DNA of 64,000 nucleotides from Marichromatium purpuratum 984 (GTDB taxonomy: Bacteria > Pseudomonadota > Gammaproteobacteria > Chromatiales > Chromatiaceae), in NCBI RefSeq assembly GCF_000224005.2, contig NZ_CP007031.1:1765001-1829000 (forward strand), in the 5' to 3' direction. Shown here piece after piece: positions 47,981 to 57,522 of the stretch (its first letter is position 1; every line of letters begins with the position of its first letter). The translations under genes were made by a program, and so were the position numbers. Under the pieces are notes generated by a model. The model saw only the letters and a program-made list of their open reading frames with translations, had not been told where the DNA came from and did not search any database.

Positions 47981-49225
47981 ATGCCGATCATCGAAGTCGA
48001 GCATCTGACCAAGGAGTTCAAGCTCGGTCAGCTGCATAGTCTGAAGAGCTCACTCGTCAATCAGGCTCGCCGCGTTCTTGGCCGAGCACCGACCGAGACC
48101 CCACCCTTCAAGGCGCTCGACGATGTCGGTTTCAGCATCGAGGAAGGTGAAGTCGTCGGCATCATCGGCCACAACGGCGCTGGCAAGAGTACCTTGCTGA
48201 AACTGCTTGCGAACATCACCAGCCCGACCTCTGGAACGATCAGAGTGGATGGCCGGATTGCGCCGCTGATCGAGGTCGGCGCGGGGTTCGTGCCAGACCT
48301 GACCGGACGCGAGAACGTCTATCTCAACGGTGCCATTCTCGGCATGTCGCGTCAGCGGATCGAGGAAAAATTCGACGAAATCGTCGACTTCGCCGAGATG
48401 TCGGCCTTCATCGACACCCCGGTCAAGCGTTACAGCTCGGGGATGAAGGTCAAGCTCGCCTTCGCCGTCGCCACCAGCATCGACTCGGAGATCCTCATCG
48501 TCGACGAGGTCCTCGCCGTCGGTGATCTCGCCTTCCAGCGCAAGTGTTTCGATCGTATGGAAGACCTGATCCGGCGGCGCGGCAAGACCGTCCTGCTGGT
48601 CAGTCACAACATTCGTCAGGTCTCGCGTATCTGCTCGCGGGTGATGCTGTTCGAACGCGGGCGCGTACTGATGGATGATGCCCCGCAACCAGTGGTTGAC
48701 CTTTACTACCAGAAGAGCAACGAGAAGGTCCTGGCCGATCACTCGGAAGCGATCCTCAAGCACGCCCGTATCGACACCTCCGGCGAGGCGGAGGTCCTCA
48801 GCGTGACCCTGCTCGACGACCAGGACGGCCCGACTGATGCTGTCGAGTCCGGCGGGCCGCTCAAGGTCCGGGTGCGCTTCAAGCTCCATGTCGCGCTCGA
48901 ACAGCCCGAGATCGTGATCGGCACCCACACCACGGACTTCGTCTATCTCGATTCAGGCTCGACCGCCGGGATCGCCGAACGGCCCGACCTCGCTGCCGGC
49001 GAACACGAGGTCGAATACCGGATCGATACCTATCCCCTCGCCCCCGGGACCTACAACATCCGTTTCGCCCTGCTCGATCGCAACCGCCGGATGGTCTACA
49101 TCGGCGAGGCGCTGAAGGTGTTCATGGTGAAGTCACAGGGTAACGAGGCCAATGAGGCATCGGCGCGCATGCTCTCGTTGCCCGCCTCCTGGGTACTCGA
49201 CGGTCGAGCCTATGCCGGCGCATAA
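47981..49225 (+). CDS. Wzt-type ABC transporter ATPase for polysaccharide export
   Basis: A 414-residue protein. Residues 1 to about 245 are an ABC ATPase of the O-antigen/teichoic-acid group: Walker A GIIGHNGAGKSTLLKLLANI, the unusual signature RYSSGMKVKLAFAVAT, Walker B ILIVDEVLAVGD and switch histidine in VLLVSHNIRQ. The remaining 170 residues form a Wzt-type carbohydrate-binding beta domain (EVLSVTLLDDQDG, GIAERPDLAAGEHEVEYRID) that selects finished glycan chains. The permease (Wzm) that must pair with it is not in the window; the upstream neighbour is a decayed element. The ATG at 47981 gives a standard N-terminus but has no good ribosome binding site. Confidence 0.9.
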   Translation: MPIIEVEHLTKEFKLGQLHSLKSSLVNQARRVLGRAPTETPPFKALDDVGFSIEEGEVVGIIGHNGAGKSTLLKLLANITSPTSGTIRVDGRIAPLIEVGAGFVPDLTGRENVYLNGAILGMSRQRIEEKFDEIVDFAEMSAFIDTPVKRYSSGMKVKLAFAVATSIDSEILIVDEVLAVGDLAFQRKCFDRMEDLIRRRGKTVLLVSHNIRQVSRICSRVMLFERGRVLMDDAPQPVVDLYYQKSNEKVLADHSEAILKHARIDTSGEAEVLSVTLLDDQDGPTDAVESGGPLKVRVRFKLHVALEQPEIVIGTHTTDFVYLDSGSTAGIAERPDLAAGEHEVEYRIDTYPLAPGTYNIRFALLDRNRRMVYIGEALKVFMVKSQGNEANEASARMLSLPASWVLDGRAYAGA

Positions 49226-49226
49226 G

Positions 49227-50090
49227 ATGAGACGCATTATCAATTTCCATCGTGATGATCCGAATATCGGCGATCAGATGAGCGCGCCGACGCGCTATTT
49301 CGACTTCCCCGATCACGAGGTGGTGCGCGCGGATCTGATCGACGAGACATCACTCGACCTCGACGAGGCCATCGTCATCCTCGGTGGCGGTGGTCTGCTC
49401 GACACCTTCTTCCTGCCCGCCATCGAGCGGATCAGGACCGCCACCAGGACGGGGCGGCTCATCGCCTGGGGGGTCGGTCAGCAACTCGACACCGGCCCCT
49501 GGTGGCAACGTTATCCCGAGTTCCCCTACGCTCGCTTCCTCGAGGGGTTCGACCTCGTCGGAATCCGCGACGACGGCTTTGCCCACCCCTGGGTGCCCTG
49601 CGCCAGCTGCATGCACCCGATCTTCGACGCCCCGCCGGCACCGCATCACGAATTCGTGGTCTTCTCTCACCGTTCACGCCCACTGCCGATCCTGGAGTGG
49701 CCCAACCTGCGCAACGATCAGGCCGATTTCGAGGAGACCATCGCCTTTCTCGCCTCGGGCGAGACCATCATCACCAGCTCCTATCACGGCCTGTACTGGG
49801 GCATGCTGCTCGGGCGGCGGGTGCTTGCCTTCCCGTTCAACTCCAAGTTTCTCACCCTGCGTCACCCCCCGACCCTGTACCCGGCGATCTGGGAGCGCCC
49901 GGGGCGACTGCAGCGACTGCTCGGGCGGCTGCGCGCACGCACCCCCTCCCCCTATGTCTGTCGCGATGTCCAGGGCTGGCGGCTACTCGCCGGCGCCAGC
50001 CGCGCCCAACCAGAGATGCTGGAGGCCTGTCGGGCGAGCAATCGCGCCTTCCATCAACGGGTTCTGGAACTGATCGATCAGAGTGACTGA
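49227..50090 (+). CDS. Polysaccharide pyruvyltransferase family protein
   Basis: A 287-residue soluble protein. The opening RIINFHRDDPNIGDQMSAPT, the GGGGLLDTFFLPAI nucleotide-type loop and the late TIITSSYHGLYWGMLLGRRV match the polysaccharide pyruvyltransferase (PS_pyruv_trans) fold, whose members add pyruvate ketals to sugars of surface polysaccharides, using PEP. Start: ATG 49227 lies 1 nt after the ABC gene's stop; ATG 49212 is in frame and would overlap it. With the Wzt gene it makes a small glycan-export fragment. Confidence 0.75.
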   Translation: MRRIINFHRDDPNIGDQMSAPTRYFDFPDHEVVRADLIDETSLDLDEAIVILGGGGLLDTFFLPAIERIRTATRTGRLIAWGVGQQLDTGPWWQRYPEFPYARFLEGFDLVGIRDDGFAHPWVPCASCMHPIFDAPPAPHHEFVVFSHRSRPLPILEWPNLRNDQADFEETIAFLASGETIITSSYHGLYWGMLLGRRVLAFPFNSKFLTLRHPPTLYPAIWERPGRLQRLLGRLRARTPSPYVCRDVQGWRLLAGASRAQPEMLEACRASNRAFHQRVLELIDQSD

Positions 50091-50098
50091 CCCCCTGT

Positions 50099-53000
50099 TC
50101 ATGCGCCCGGGTCCAGGGCATGGATGAAGATCCGCCGTCCCTCCGGATCGACCTCTCGCGCCAGCTCGAGCAGGTGTCGGTGATGGGTGAAGAGGATCAC
50201 CTGGGTCTGTGCGGAGAAGACGGCCAGGGTCTCGAGGGTGGCGCGGGCACGGGCGTCATCGAACTGCACCAGGATGTCGTCGACCACGAAGGGCAAGGGC
50301 TCGGCCTGGCGCAGGTGGTGCTCCAGCCCCGCCAGACGCAGCGCGAGATAGAGCTGATCGCGCGTCCCGGTGCTCATCGCCTCGACCCGCACGCGCTCAC
50401 CATTGGCGCGAACCCCCACCAGCACCGCCTGGTCGTCCTCGCCGAAATCGCTCTCCACCCCGCTGAAGGCGCCACAGGTCAGCCGCGCGAAGGCCTCGGC
50501 GGTGCGCGCCAGGATCGGGTCGCGATGGTTGCGCCGAAAGCCCTCGATGGTCTCGCGCAGCACCATCGCCGCCAGTCGGTAGCGTAGATAGCGACCGCAC
50601 TGATCGCGCAGCTGCGCATCGATGCGCTCGATCTCCTCGGCTTCGGTGGCGGCGGCATCGGCACCATCCATGGTCGCCAGACGATGCTCGGCCTCGACCC
50701 GTACGGCAAGCAGACGTTCGCGCTCGGGGTCGAGCGTCTCGTCGAGACGGCGCTCGAGTCGGGCGAGCGCCTCGAGCAGCGCCTCCCCGGCGATCTCGGC
50801 GGCACCGGCCTCGGTCTCGAGCTGCTCGAGCGCGAGACCGTCGCCCGTCTCCATCAATCGCCCCTCGACGGCGATCAGCTGCTGCTCGAGCTCGCGTTGC
50901 AGTCGCGCACGTTCCTCGATCCCGGCCAGGGCATCGAAGCCCTCACAGCCGGCCAGGCGACAGAGATCGGCGATCCTGGTCTCGGCGCTACTCGAGGCGC
51001 TACCAGCCTTCTCGAGTTGACGCCGCGCCTCGTCACGCTGGCGCAACAGCTCGTCGCGCCGCTCCTGCCGGGCGCGCATCCCCTCGAGCCGAGCATCCAG
51101 AGTGTGGAGCGCCAGCTCCGCTGGCTCCGTGGCGAGATCCGGGGCGATCCGCACGATCCGCTCGCGCAACTGCGCGAGAAAGCCCCGGGCATCGGCATCG
51201 ATATCATCGATGCGGGTCTGAAAACCGGCCGCCTCGCGAGCATCCTGCAAAGCCTCGGCCAGTTCGGCGAGATGCTCCTGGGCCTCGCTCGGCAGGCTGT
51301 GGACGGCGAGTCCGACCCGCGCCATCGCCTCACCCCAGTCGCGCTCCCAGGCCGACCAGTCACGTTCGGCTTGCTCACAGGCGCTCCCTGCCCGCTCACG
51401 GCGCTGCCGTGCCCGCTCCAGCTCGGCGAGCAGGGTCTCATGCGTCCGGGCGTGTCGTTGCAAGGTATCGAGCACGGACGCCGCCTCACTCATCCAGGCA
51501 TCCATGCCCTCCTCATCCGGCCCCTGTCGATCGAGCGCCAGCAACGCCCTGCGCAAGGCGTCGACACTGTGCATCTGACGCTGCTCGAGCAGCTGACGTT
51601 GCTCGCGCACCGCGGTGAGCCGCTCGCCCTGCTCGCGCAGCCGCCGCGCCTGTCCCAGCCAGCCGCGCATCTGTCGTGGCGAGCGCGGCTCCTGCACCGA
51701 GCAGGCCTGCCAGAGCGCGCGCCAGGCGGCGTCGAACTCGCCCTCGGCGATCTCCTGCTCACGCCAGGCGAGATCGCAGGCTGCACGCTCGCGCTCGCAC
51801 GCCTCGCGCCGTATGCACAACGACTGATAACGCTGTACCCGGTCGCTCTCGCGCCTGAGCCGGTCGGCCAGGACATCGGCCTCGTACAACGCTGTCTCGA
51901 ATTGTCGCGCCAGCGCCGCCCCGGCCTCCAGTCGCAGTGATGCATCGTGCGCCTTGAGCGCTTGCCAGTGACGCTCACGCCTCTCACGCGCGGCGGTCAA
52001 TGCCGCTTCGCTGGGAACCTCTCCAGCGATCCCGAGGGTGCGCGCCTCGGTGTCGATCTCGACCATCTCCCGTTCGCAGCCTTGCCGCCGCTCGCGCAGC
52101 CGTTGGCGCTCCAGCGCCAGGGCATCGGCGCGCAGCATCCAGTGCTCCAGGGCGTCGAACTCCGGCAGCGGCGCGCACACCAAGGACTCCAGTCCCTGGC
52201 TCCAGCCACTCAAGCGAGAGAGCTCGTCCGTGCACTGTTGCCCGAGGGCATGCTCCTGCACCTTGAGCTCGGCCAGATCGACGTCCAGTCCGCCGGCGCC
52301 ACGCGCCTGCTCGAGCGCCAGCTCCAGGGCCGCGAGCGAAGGCGGCGGGGTATGCGCGGCAAGTTGACGCTCGCAATCCTCCACCGTCCGTGCGGCCTCG
52401 TCGCGCGCCAGCCGGGCGCGTTGCAACTCGCTCCACAGCGCCTCGCGCCGCTCCCCCAGGGCGTTGATTCGACGACGCGCATCGAGCCAGTCACGCAAGG
52501 CCTCGGTCGGCGCCCGAGCGGCCCCGGCATCGACCCGAGCGACCCGTTCGACGACCCGGGCGTGCAGGGCATCGCGTCTGGCGACCAGCATGGGGCGATC
52601 CGCCGCAGCCTTGCGATGGCTGCCGAGTCGTTCACGCAGCTCGACCAGCTCGGCACCAGCGGCAAGCAACCGGGGTTCGATGACGATATCCGCCAGCTCC
52701 TGTTCGAGCGCCGTGAGCCGCGTCGAGACCAGTTCGCCCAACTCGATGGCGCGGATACGCTGGGCCTCGGCCTGCTGGCGACGCGCACCGAAGTCCTCCG
52801 GCAAATGCAACCGCTCACCCAACCCGTCCAATCGCGCCAGCAACCCCCGGCGCAACTCCAAGTCGGCGCGGGTGCGACGGATGCGCTCGAGCCGGGCCCG
52901 CTCGCGCATCACCCGGTCACGTTCTGCATCGAGTTCGGCGAGCGCCCGGCAAGCCGTCTCATGAGCGGCACGCGCCTGTTCCCAGTCCACTGCGCCGAGT

Positions 53001-53599
53001 TCGAGGTCGCGCTGACGACGCTGTCGCTCGGCCCGTTCGACGAGCGCCATGTTGATCTGCTGCTTGCGCCCGCGGGGACGAAACAGCGCATCGGCCGAGG
53101 CATCCAACCCCTCGAGCACGCGATGGACCGCGACTCGACCGAGCCCGGAGCCGAACAACGCCTCGGCCTCGCGCCCCCGTTCCTCGAGCAGGGTACGCCC
53201 CCCGCTGACCAGGGTCTCGTGATCGATCCCGAACAGCCGCTCGAACAACGCCGCATCGACCCCACCGAGCAGACGTTGCAAGCGCTGCTCGTCGAGCGCT
53301 TCGCCAGCGGCATCGAGCAGGGTGTGCTTGCGTCCTTTGCGGCGGACACAGTGGAGTTGCTCACCCGTGGCACCGCGCAACAGCGCGCCGACTCGCAGCT
53401 CCCGTGCAGGGTGGAGAAAATCGTCACTGGTGCGTTCGGGGATACCGTAGAAGAGTCCGTGCAACGCACGCAGCGCCGAACTCTTGCCCGCCTCGTTGGG
53501 ACCATGGATCAGGTGCACACCGGCATCACCCGCGCTGAGATCGAGCACCCGATCGGTGAAGGGACCGAAGGCGCGCAACTCCAGTCTCAGCACCCTCAT
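50099..53599 (-). CDS. YhaN-like SMC/Rad50-type AAA ATPase
   Basis: A 1166-residue ABC-type ATPase with long coiled coils, of the YhaN branch of the SbcC/Rad50 group. The N-terminus LELRAFGPFTDRVLDLSAGD leads into Walker A HGPNEAGKSSALRALHGLFY, and the C-terminal half-site has FVVDDILVQFDDARARATL, with VILFTHHRHLLELA. The middle 800 residues are Arg/Glu/Ala-rich heptads. Together with the phosphoesterase gene it should form an SbcCD-like nuclease complex acting on DNA ends or hairpins. Start ATG 53599 overlaps the partner's stop by 4 nt. Confidence 0.9.
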   Translation of the reverse strand: MRVLRLELRAFGPFTDRVLDLSAGDAGVHLIHGPNEAGKSSALRALHGLFYGIPERTSDDFLHPARELRVGALLRGATGEQLHCVRRKGRKHTLLDAAGEALDEQRLQRLLGGVDAALFERLFGIDHETLVSGGRTLLEERGREAEALFGSGLGRVAVHRVLEGLDASADALFRPRGRKQQINMALVERAERQRRQRDLELGAVDWEQARAAHETACRALAELDAERDRVMRERARLERIRRTRADLELRRGLLARLDGLGERLHLPEDFGARRQQAEAQRIRAIELGELVSTRLTALEQELADIVIEPRLLAAGAELVELRERLGSHRKAAADRPMLVARRDALHARVVERVARVDAGAARAPTEALRDWLDARRRINALGERREALWSELQRARLARDEAARTVEDCERQLAAHTPPPSLAALELALEQARGAGGLDVDLAELKVQEHALGQQCTDELSRLSGWSQGLESLVCAPLPEFDALEHWMLRADALALERQRLRERRQGCEREMVEIDTEARTLGIAGEVPSEAALTAARERRERHWQALKAHDASLRLEAGAALARQFETALYEADVLADRLRRESDRVQRYQSLCIRREACERERAACDLAWREQEIAEGEFDAAWRALWQACSVQEPRSPRQMRGWLGQARRLREQGERLTAVREQRQLLEQRQMHSVDALRRALLALDRQGPDEEGMDAWMSEAASVLDTLQRHARTHETLLAELERARQRRERAGSACEQAERDWSAWERDWGEAMARVGLAVHSLPSEAQEHLAELAEALQDAREAAGFQTRIDDIDADARGFLAQLRERIVRIAPDLATEPAELALHTLDARLEGMRARQERRDELLRQRDEARRQLEKAGSASSSAETRIADLCRLAGCEGFDALAGIEERARLQRELEQQLIAVEGRLMETGDGLALEQLETEAGAAEIAGEALLEALARLERRLDETLDPERERLLAVRVEAEHRLATMDGADAAATEAEEIERIDAQLRDQCGRYLRYRLAAMVLRETIEGFRRNHRDPILARTAEAFARLTCGAFSGVESDFGEDDQAVLVGVRANGERVRVEAMSTGTRDQLYLALRLAGLEHHLRQAEPLPFVVDDILVQFDDARARATLETLAVFSAQTQVILFTHHRHLLELAREVDPEGRRIFIHALDPGA

Positions 53600-54837
53600 C
53601 GTGGATCGCTCTCGAGCAGGCGTGCGCGCAGCAGTGCGCGCACATCATCGAGACAGGCACGCAGCACCGCGGGGTCGGTAGGATCGTCCTCGCCTCGCCG
53701 GAGACCGGCCGGGAGACGTGCGGCGAGCGGTTCGAAGCCCTCGGCCAGACGCGCCAGCGCCTCGGGGTCGAGTTCGAGCGTCTCGATCGCCGCGAGCAGA
53801 CCACCGAGGGTCTCGTCGGCCTCGACCGCCCTCGTCTGCGGACGGGTCTGCAGACGGACCTGCTCGAGCCAGAGCCGGTCGCCGTGGACGCTGGCGAGTC
53901 CGCGACAGTCGTTGACCAGCTGCTCGTGCTCGGCACGCAGCCAGGCATCGAGCGCAGTTGCACCACTCAGCGCCAGCCGCACGGCAAGCAGCCGCCCCTC
54001 GGACTGGTCGACAAGACGCTCCAGTGCACGTCCGATGCGGGCATGGACGGCATCGAGGTCGCTGCAACCCTCGATCTCGACGGAGAGCAGGTGCCAACGC
54101 ACCACGTCCAGCGCATGAGGTGTCAGACAGACCCGTCCAGAGGCATCGACCTCCACCAGGGTCGCACCCTTGGCACCGCACTCGCGGATATGGCGCCCTT
54201 GCAGATTGCCGGGAAAGACGATCCAGGGGGATTCGGCGAGGACCTCGCGGGCATGGACGTGTCCCAGGGCCCAGTAGTCATAGCCGTGACTGCGCAGCGC
54301 CTCGAGCCTGCAGGGCGCATAGGGGGCATGACCGGGACGCCCGTCGAGCGAGGTGTGCAGCAGACCGATGTTGAACAGACCGGGGAGCGGTGGCGGATAG
54401 GCCCGGCTGAGATCCGTGGTGACCGCCCGGGTGGCGAAGCCCTGACCGTGCACGGCCACGCCGAGCGTCTCGAAGCGCCGGGTCTCGGGGCGCTCGGTGG
54501 CGAAGACATGGACGTTGTCGGGCAGACGCAGGGTGCGGGTGATCTGGCTGGCGGCATCGTGATTGCCAGCGATCAGACAGACCGGGATGCCGGCGGCATG
54601 CAGGCGCTGTATCTGAGCGATGAAGAACAGCCCGGTGTTGTAGTCCTTCCAGTCACCGTCGTAGAGATCGCCGGCGAGCAGCAACAGGTCCACCGACTCG
54701 GCAAGCGCCAGCTCCACCAGGTTGACGAAGGCGCGTCGGGTGGCGCCGCGCAGCGCCTCGAGCGGTGCGCCGGGATAACGCTCGAGCCCCTGTAACGGGC
54801 TGTCGAGATGAATGTCGGCGGCGTGCAGGAATCTCAC
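53596..54837 (-). CDS. YhaO-like metallophosphoesterase (SbcD/Mre11-type DNA exonuclease)
   Basis: A 413-residue calcineurin-fold nuclease. All metal-site motifs are visible: RFLHAADIHLDSPLQGLE, LLAGDLYDGD, IAGNHDAAS, and YWALGHVHAREVL. The start is taken at GTG 54837, because GGAGGGG lies 8 nt upstream and the family begins right before the DxH motif; the open frame continues to 54981 (ATG at 54870 and beyond) without a better signal. First gene of a two-gene operon with the YhaN-like ATPase. Confidence 0.88.
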   Translation of the reverse strand: MRFLHAADIHLDSPLQGLERYPGAPLEALRGATRRAFVNLVELALAESVDLLLLAGDLYDGDWKDYNTGLFFIAQIQRLHAAGIPVCLIAGNHDAASQITRTLRLPDNVHVFATERPETRRFETLGVAVHGQGFATRAVTTDLSRAYPPPLPGLFNIGLLHTSLDGRPGHAPYAPCRLEALRSHGYDYWALGHVHAREVLAESPWIVFPGNLQGRHIRECGAKGATLVEVDASGRVCLTPHALDVVRWHLLSVEIEGCSDLDAVHARIGRALERLVDQSEGRLLAVRLALSGATALDAWLRAEHEQLVNDCRGLASVHGDRLWLEQVRLQTRPQTRAVEADETLGGLLAAIETLELDPEALARLAEGFEPLAARLPAGLRRGEDDPTDPAVLRACLDDVRALLRARLLESDPR

Positions 54838-55040
54838 GCGTCCATCCCCTCCATGCGGGTACGAGTCCATCGATCCACCGCATTCTCGCCCTGCTCCGCG
54901 CACAGTGTCCAACACCGTCTTCATGTTCGACGCGATCGCGCCGTTATTCGGGGTCGACGGATGCCCTCGAAACTTCGGCACGTTATCCTAACCATATTGA
55001 GGAAGCGCAACCGCACCGACACAATCACCCGGGGAATCCC

Positions 55041-56147
55041 ATGATGAGCTATCCCACGCCCACCCTTCGCACCCTGGCACGCCCCCGGACCCTCTGGTTA
55101 TGCGCCCTGGCCCTGACCACCCTGAGCGGTTGCACCGAATGGCCACGGCTCGCGGCCAAGCCCGAACCACAGCCAGCACCGCCGCCGGTGGAGCAACAGC
55201 CGCCACAGCCACAGTCGACACCGGTGATTCCCAAGAAGCCCTCGCTCTACGAATGGAGCGGCGAGGGGCAGCGGGTCTCGCACATCGTCGTCGACACCGA
55301 TACCCAGAAAGCCAGGTTCTATGACGGCGATGTGGAGGTCGGCTGGACGACCGTGGCCACCGGCGTCTCACGCCATCCCACCCCGATCGGCAGCTTCACG
55401 GTGATGGAGAAGGTCGAGAACAAGCGCTCCAACCTCTACGGTCGCTACTACAGCTCCGCGGGCAAGCTGCTCCAGTCGAACGTCAAGGTCGGGCGCGACC
55501 CACTGCCCGACGGCGCCCGCTTCGTCGGTGCCAAGATGCCCTACTTCATGCGCTTGACCACTGACGGCATCGGTCTGCACGCAGGGCCCATCCCGCGTCC
55601 GGGCAGACCGGCCTCTCACGGCTGCATTCGCATGCCCGCCAAGGTTGCCCCCTTGCTGTTCGCCAAGGTCGATCGGGACACGACGGTGACCATCGTCGGG
55701 CGTGGTCCCAGCTACGGCAACTACGCCAAACGTCAGCGTCAACGCGCCGCCGCGCGCGCGGCCAGTGCACGGCGCGAGCAAACCGCCAAGCCACAGAGCG
55801 CACCCGAGCCATCGCAACCGCAATCGGAGCCGGCATCGACCACCGCCGCCACGACGACCACGACGACGACGCCCAAGGTCACCACGCCCCGCCCGGCGCC
55901 GACACCACTCGCTCCCGTACAGCAACCGCCGGCCCAGCCGACCACCGCCCCCGTCACCTCGGCCGGGGCGACGGATACGCCACAGACCCTGGTCAGTGAC
56001 GAGCCGCCCCCCGCAGCCGCAGCCGCAGCCGCGCAGGATGCCCGCCAACCGCTCGGCAGTTCGGCGTTGCGTCTGCCCGAATCGGGCATGGTCCAACGCC
56101 TTTCGCCCGAACCGACGACACCGACAGCGGAGGCCAACGAGGGATGA
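55041..56147 (+). CDS. L,D-transpeptidase (YkuD) lipoprotein with long Pro/Thr/Ala-rich tail
   Basis: A 368-residue envelope protein. The lipobox TLSGC places the lipidated cysteine at 31, followed by a Pro/Gln-rich linker. The YkuD domain spans about residues 75-220, with the catalytic motif SHGCIRMP (H193, C195), so it should crosslink peptidoglycan 3-3 or attach proteins to it. The last 140 residues are low-complexity Pro/Thr/Ala/Gln, which may reach through the cell wall. GGGGAA lies before tandem ATGs at 55041 and 55044. Its stop overlaps the start of the aminotransferase gene by 4 nt. Confidence 0.88.
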   Translation: MMSYPTPTLRTLARPRTLWLCALALTTLSGCTEWPRLAAKPEPQPAPPPVEQQPPQPQSTPVIPKKPSLYEWSGEGQRVSHIVVDTDTQKARFYDGDVEVGWTTVATGVSRHPTPIGSFTVMEKVENKRSNLYGRYYSSAGKLLQSNVKVGRDPLPDGARFVGAKMPYFMRLTTDGIGLHAGPIPRPGRPASHGCIRMPAKVAPLLFAKVDRDTTVTIVGRGPSYGNYAKRQRQRAAARAASARREQTAKPQSAPEPSQPQSEPASTTAATTTTTTTPKVTTPRPAPTPLAPVQQPPAQPTTAPVTSAGATDTPQTLVSDEPPPAAAAAAAQDARQPLGSSALRLPESGMVQRLSPEPTTPTAEANEG

Positions 56148-57292
56148 ACCTGCGCCAGCACTCACTCGCCGAGGAGTTTCCGCTCGTCCCCGGGCTGAGT
56201 CATCTCAACCACGCCGCCGTCGGCCCCTGGCCACGTCGCAGCGCCGAGGTGGTACGGCGCTTCGCCGAGGACAATGCCGCACGCGGCTCGCTGGCCTATC
56301 TCGACTGGCTGGAGGTGGAGGCGCGTCTGCGCGAACGGCTCGCTCGGCTCGTCGGCAGCCCCGACACGAGCACCATCGCCTTGCTCAAGAACACCTCCGA
56401 GGCGCTCTCGGTGATCGCCCACGGCCTGCCTTGGCGTGCCGGTGACAATGTTGTCGGGATCGCTCAGGAGTTCCCCTCCAACCGGATCGTCTGGGAGTCG
56501 CTGGCCCCGCGTGGGGTGGATTGGCGAGCGCTCGATCTGGAGCAGAGCAGCGATCCCGAGGGCGATCTCTGCGCTCTGTGCGACGAGCACACCCGTCTGA
56601 TCGCGGTGAGCTGGGTACAGTACGCCCGCGGTCTGCGGCTCGACCTGGCGCGGCTCGGCGCCTTCTGTCGCGAGCGTGACATCCTCTTCTGTGTTGATGC
56701 CATCCAGGGACTCGGCGCGCTGCCCTTCTCGCTCGCTGACAGTGGCGCCGATTTCGTCGTCGCCGATGGCCACAAGTGGATGCTGGGCCCCGAGGGCCTG
56801 GCGCTGCTCCATGTCGCAGCGACTCAGCGTGAACGCCTCGAGCTACACCAGTTCGGCTGGCACATGGTTGCAGACCCAGGGGACTTCGAGCAGCGCGACT
56901 GGAGTCCGGCGCCCGAGGCCAGACGCTTCGAATGCGGCAGCCCCAATCTGCTCGCCGCGCACGCGCTGGAGTCGAGCCTGTCGCTGCTCGAGGAGGTCGG
57001 CACGACAACGATCGAGACCCTGATCAGACAGCGGGTCGATTGGCTGATCGCGGCGATCGATCGTCACGGTTTCGAACTCCTGACCCCGCGCCCGCCCGAG
57101 CGGCGCGCCGGGATCGTCACCTTCCGCGTGCCCGACGTAGCGAGCGAGCACCTCTACCCGGCACTGATGCGCCAGCAGGTGCTCTGCGCACAGCGCGGCG
57201 GCGGAATCCGTTTCTCGCCACACTTCCACACCACAGAGGAGACGCTCGAGCGCGCCATGAGCGAGGTCACGCGGCTCTCGAGCACCCTGTAA
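56144..57292 (+). CDS. Class V aminotransferase-fold PLP enzyme
   Basis: A 382-residue PLP enzyme of the NifS/isopenicillin-N epimerase-like group. The cofactor lysine is in VVADGHKWMLGPEGLALL; the PLP phosphate/Asp region is FCVDAIQGLGALPFSLADSG. Substrate-side motifs are LNHAAVGPWPRRSAEV and LKNTSEALSVIAHGL. A cysteine desulfurase role is not evident, as the mobile catalytic-cysteine loop is not recognisable. Translationally coupled to the L,D-transpeptidase, so it may act on an amino acid in cell-wall metabolism; this is inference. Confidence 0.82.
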   Translation: MNLRQHSLAEEFPLVPGLSHLNHAAVGPWPRRSAEVVRRFAEDNAARGSLAYLDWLEVEARLRERLARLVGSPDTSTIALLKNTSEALSVIAHGLPWRAGDNVVGIAQEFPSNRIVWESLAPRGVDWRALDLEQSSDPEGDLCALCDEHTRLIAVSWVQYARGLRLDLARLGAFCRERDILFCVDAIQGLGALPFSLADSGADFVVADGHKWMLGPEGLALLHVAATQRERLELHQFGWHMVADPGDFEQRDWSPAPEARRFECGSPNLLAAHALESSLSLLEEVGTTTIETLIRQRVDWLIAAIDRHGFELLTPRPPERRAGIVTFRVPDVASEHLYPALMRQQVLCAQRGGGIRFSPHFHTTEETLERAMSEVTRLSSTL

Positions 57293-57375
57293 TCACCCTT
57301 GCCCGCTCCGTCGGGCTCGGCGCACAATGTCGTGCATTCGGTCCAACCCCGCTCAACCCCTGGAGTCGCAACGGC

Positions 57376-57468
57376 GTGAAGTGGTACGGAATCCTGCTGG
57401 GCGCCCTGCTCGGAACCCTCTTCGGAACCATCATCGGCTATCTGCTGGTGCCCGCCATGCTGCCCTGA
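57376..57468 (+). CDS. Small glycine-zipper membrane peptide (30 aa)
   Basis: A GTG at 57376 with GGAG 10 nt upstream opens a 30-codon frame. The product is a single hydrophobic helix with regularly spaced glycines (GILLGALLGTLFGTIIGYLL), consistent with a helix-packing or oligomerising membrane peptide. Such peptides may be regulators of membrane enzymes or toxins. It is real only if conserved; the frame is also open further upstream, inside the aminotransferase gene in another frame. Confidence 0.4.
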   Translation: MKWYGILLGALLGTLFGTIIGYLLVPAMLP

Positions 57469-57522
57469 TCCCCCGCCGTGAGCCCTGCTGATCTCCAAGG
57501 GCGACAACAAAGCGTGATCGAC

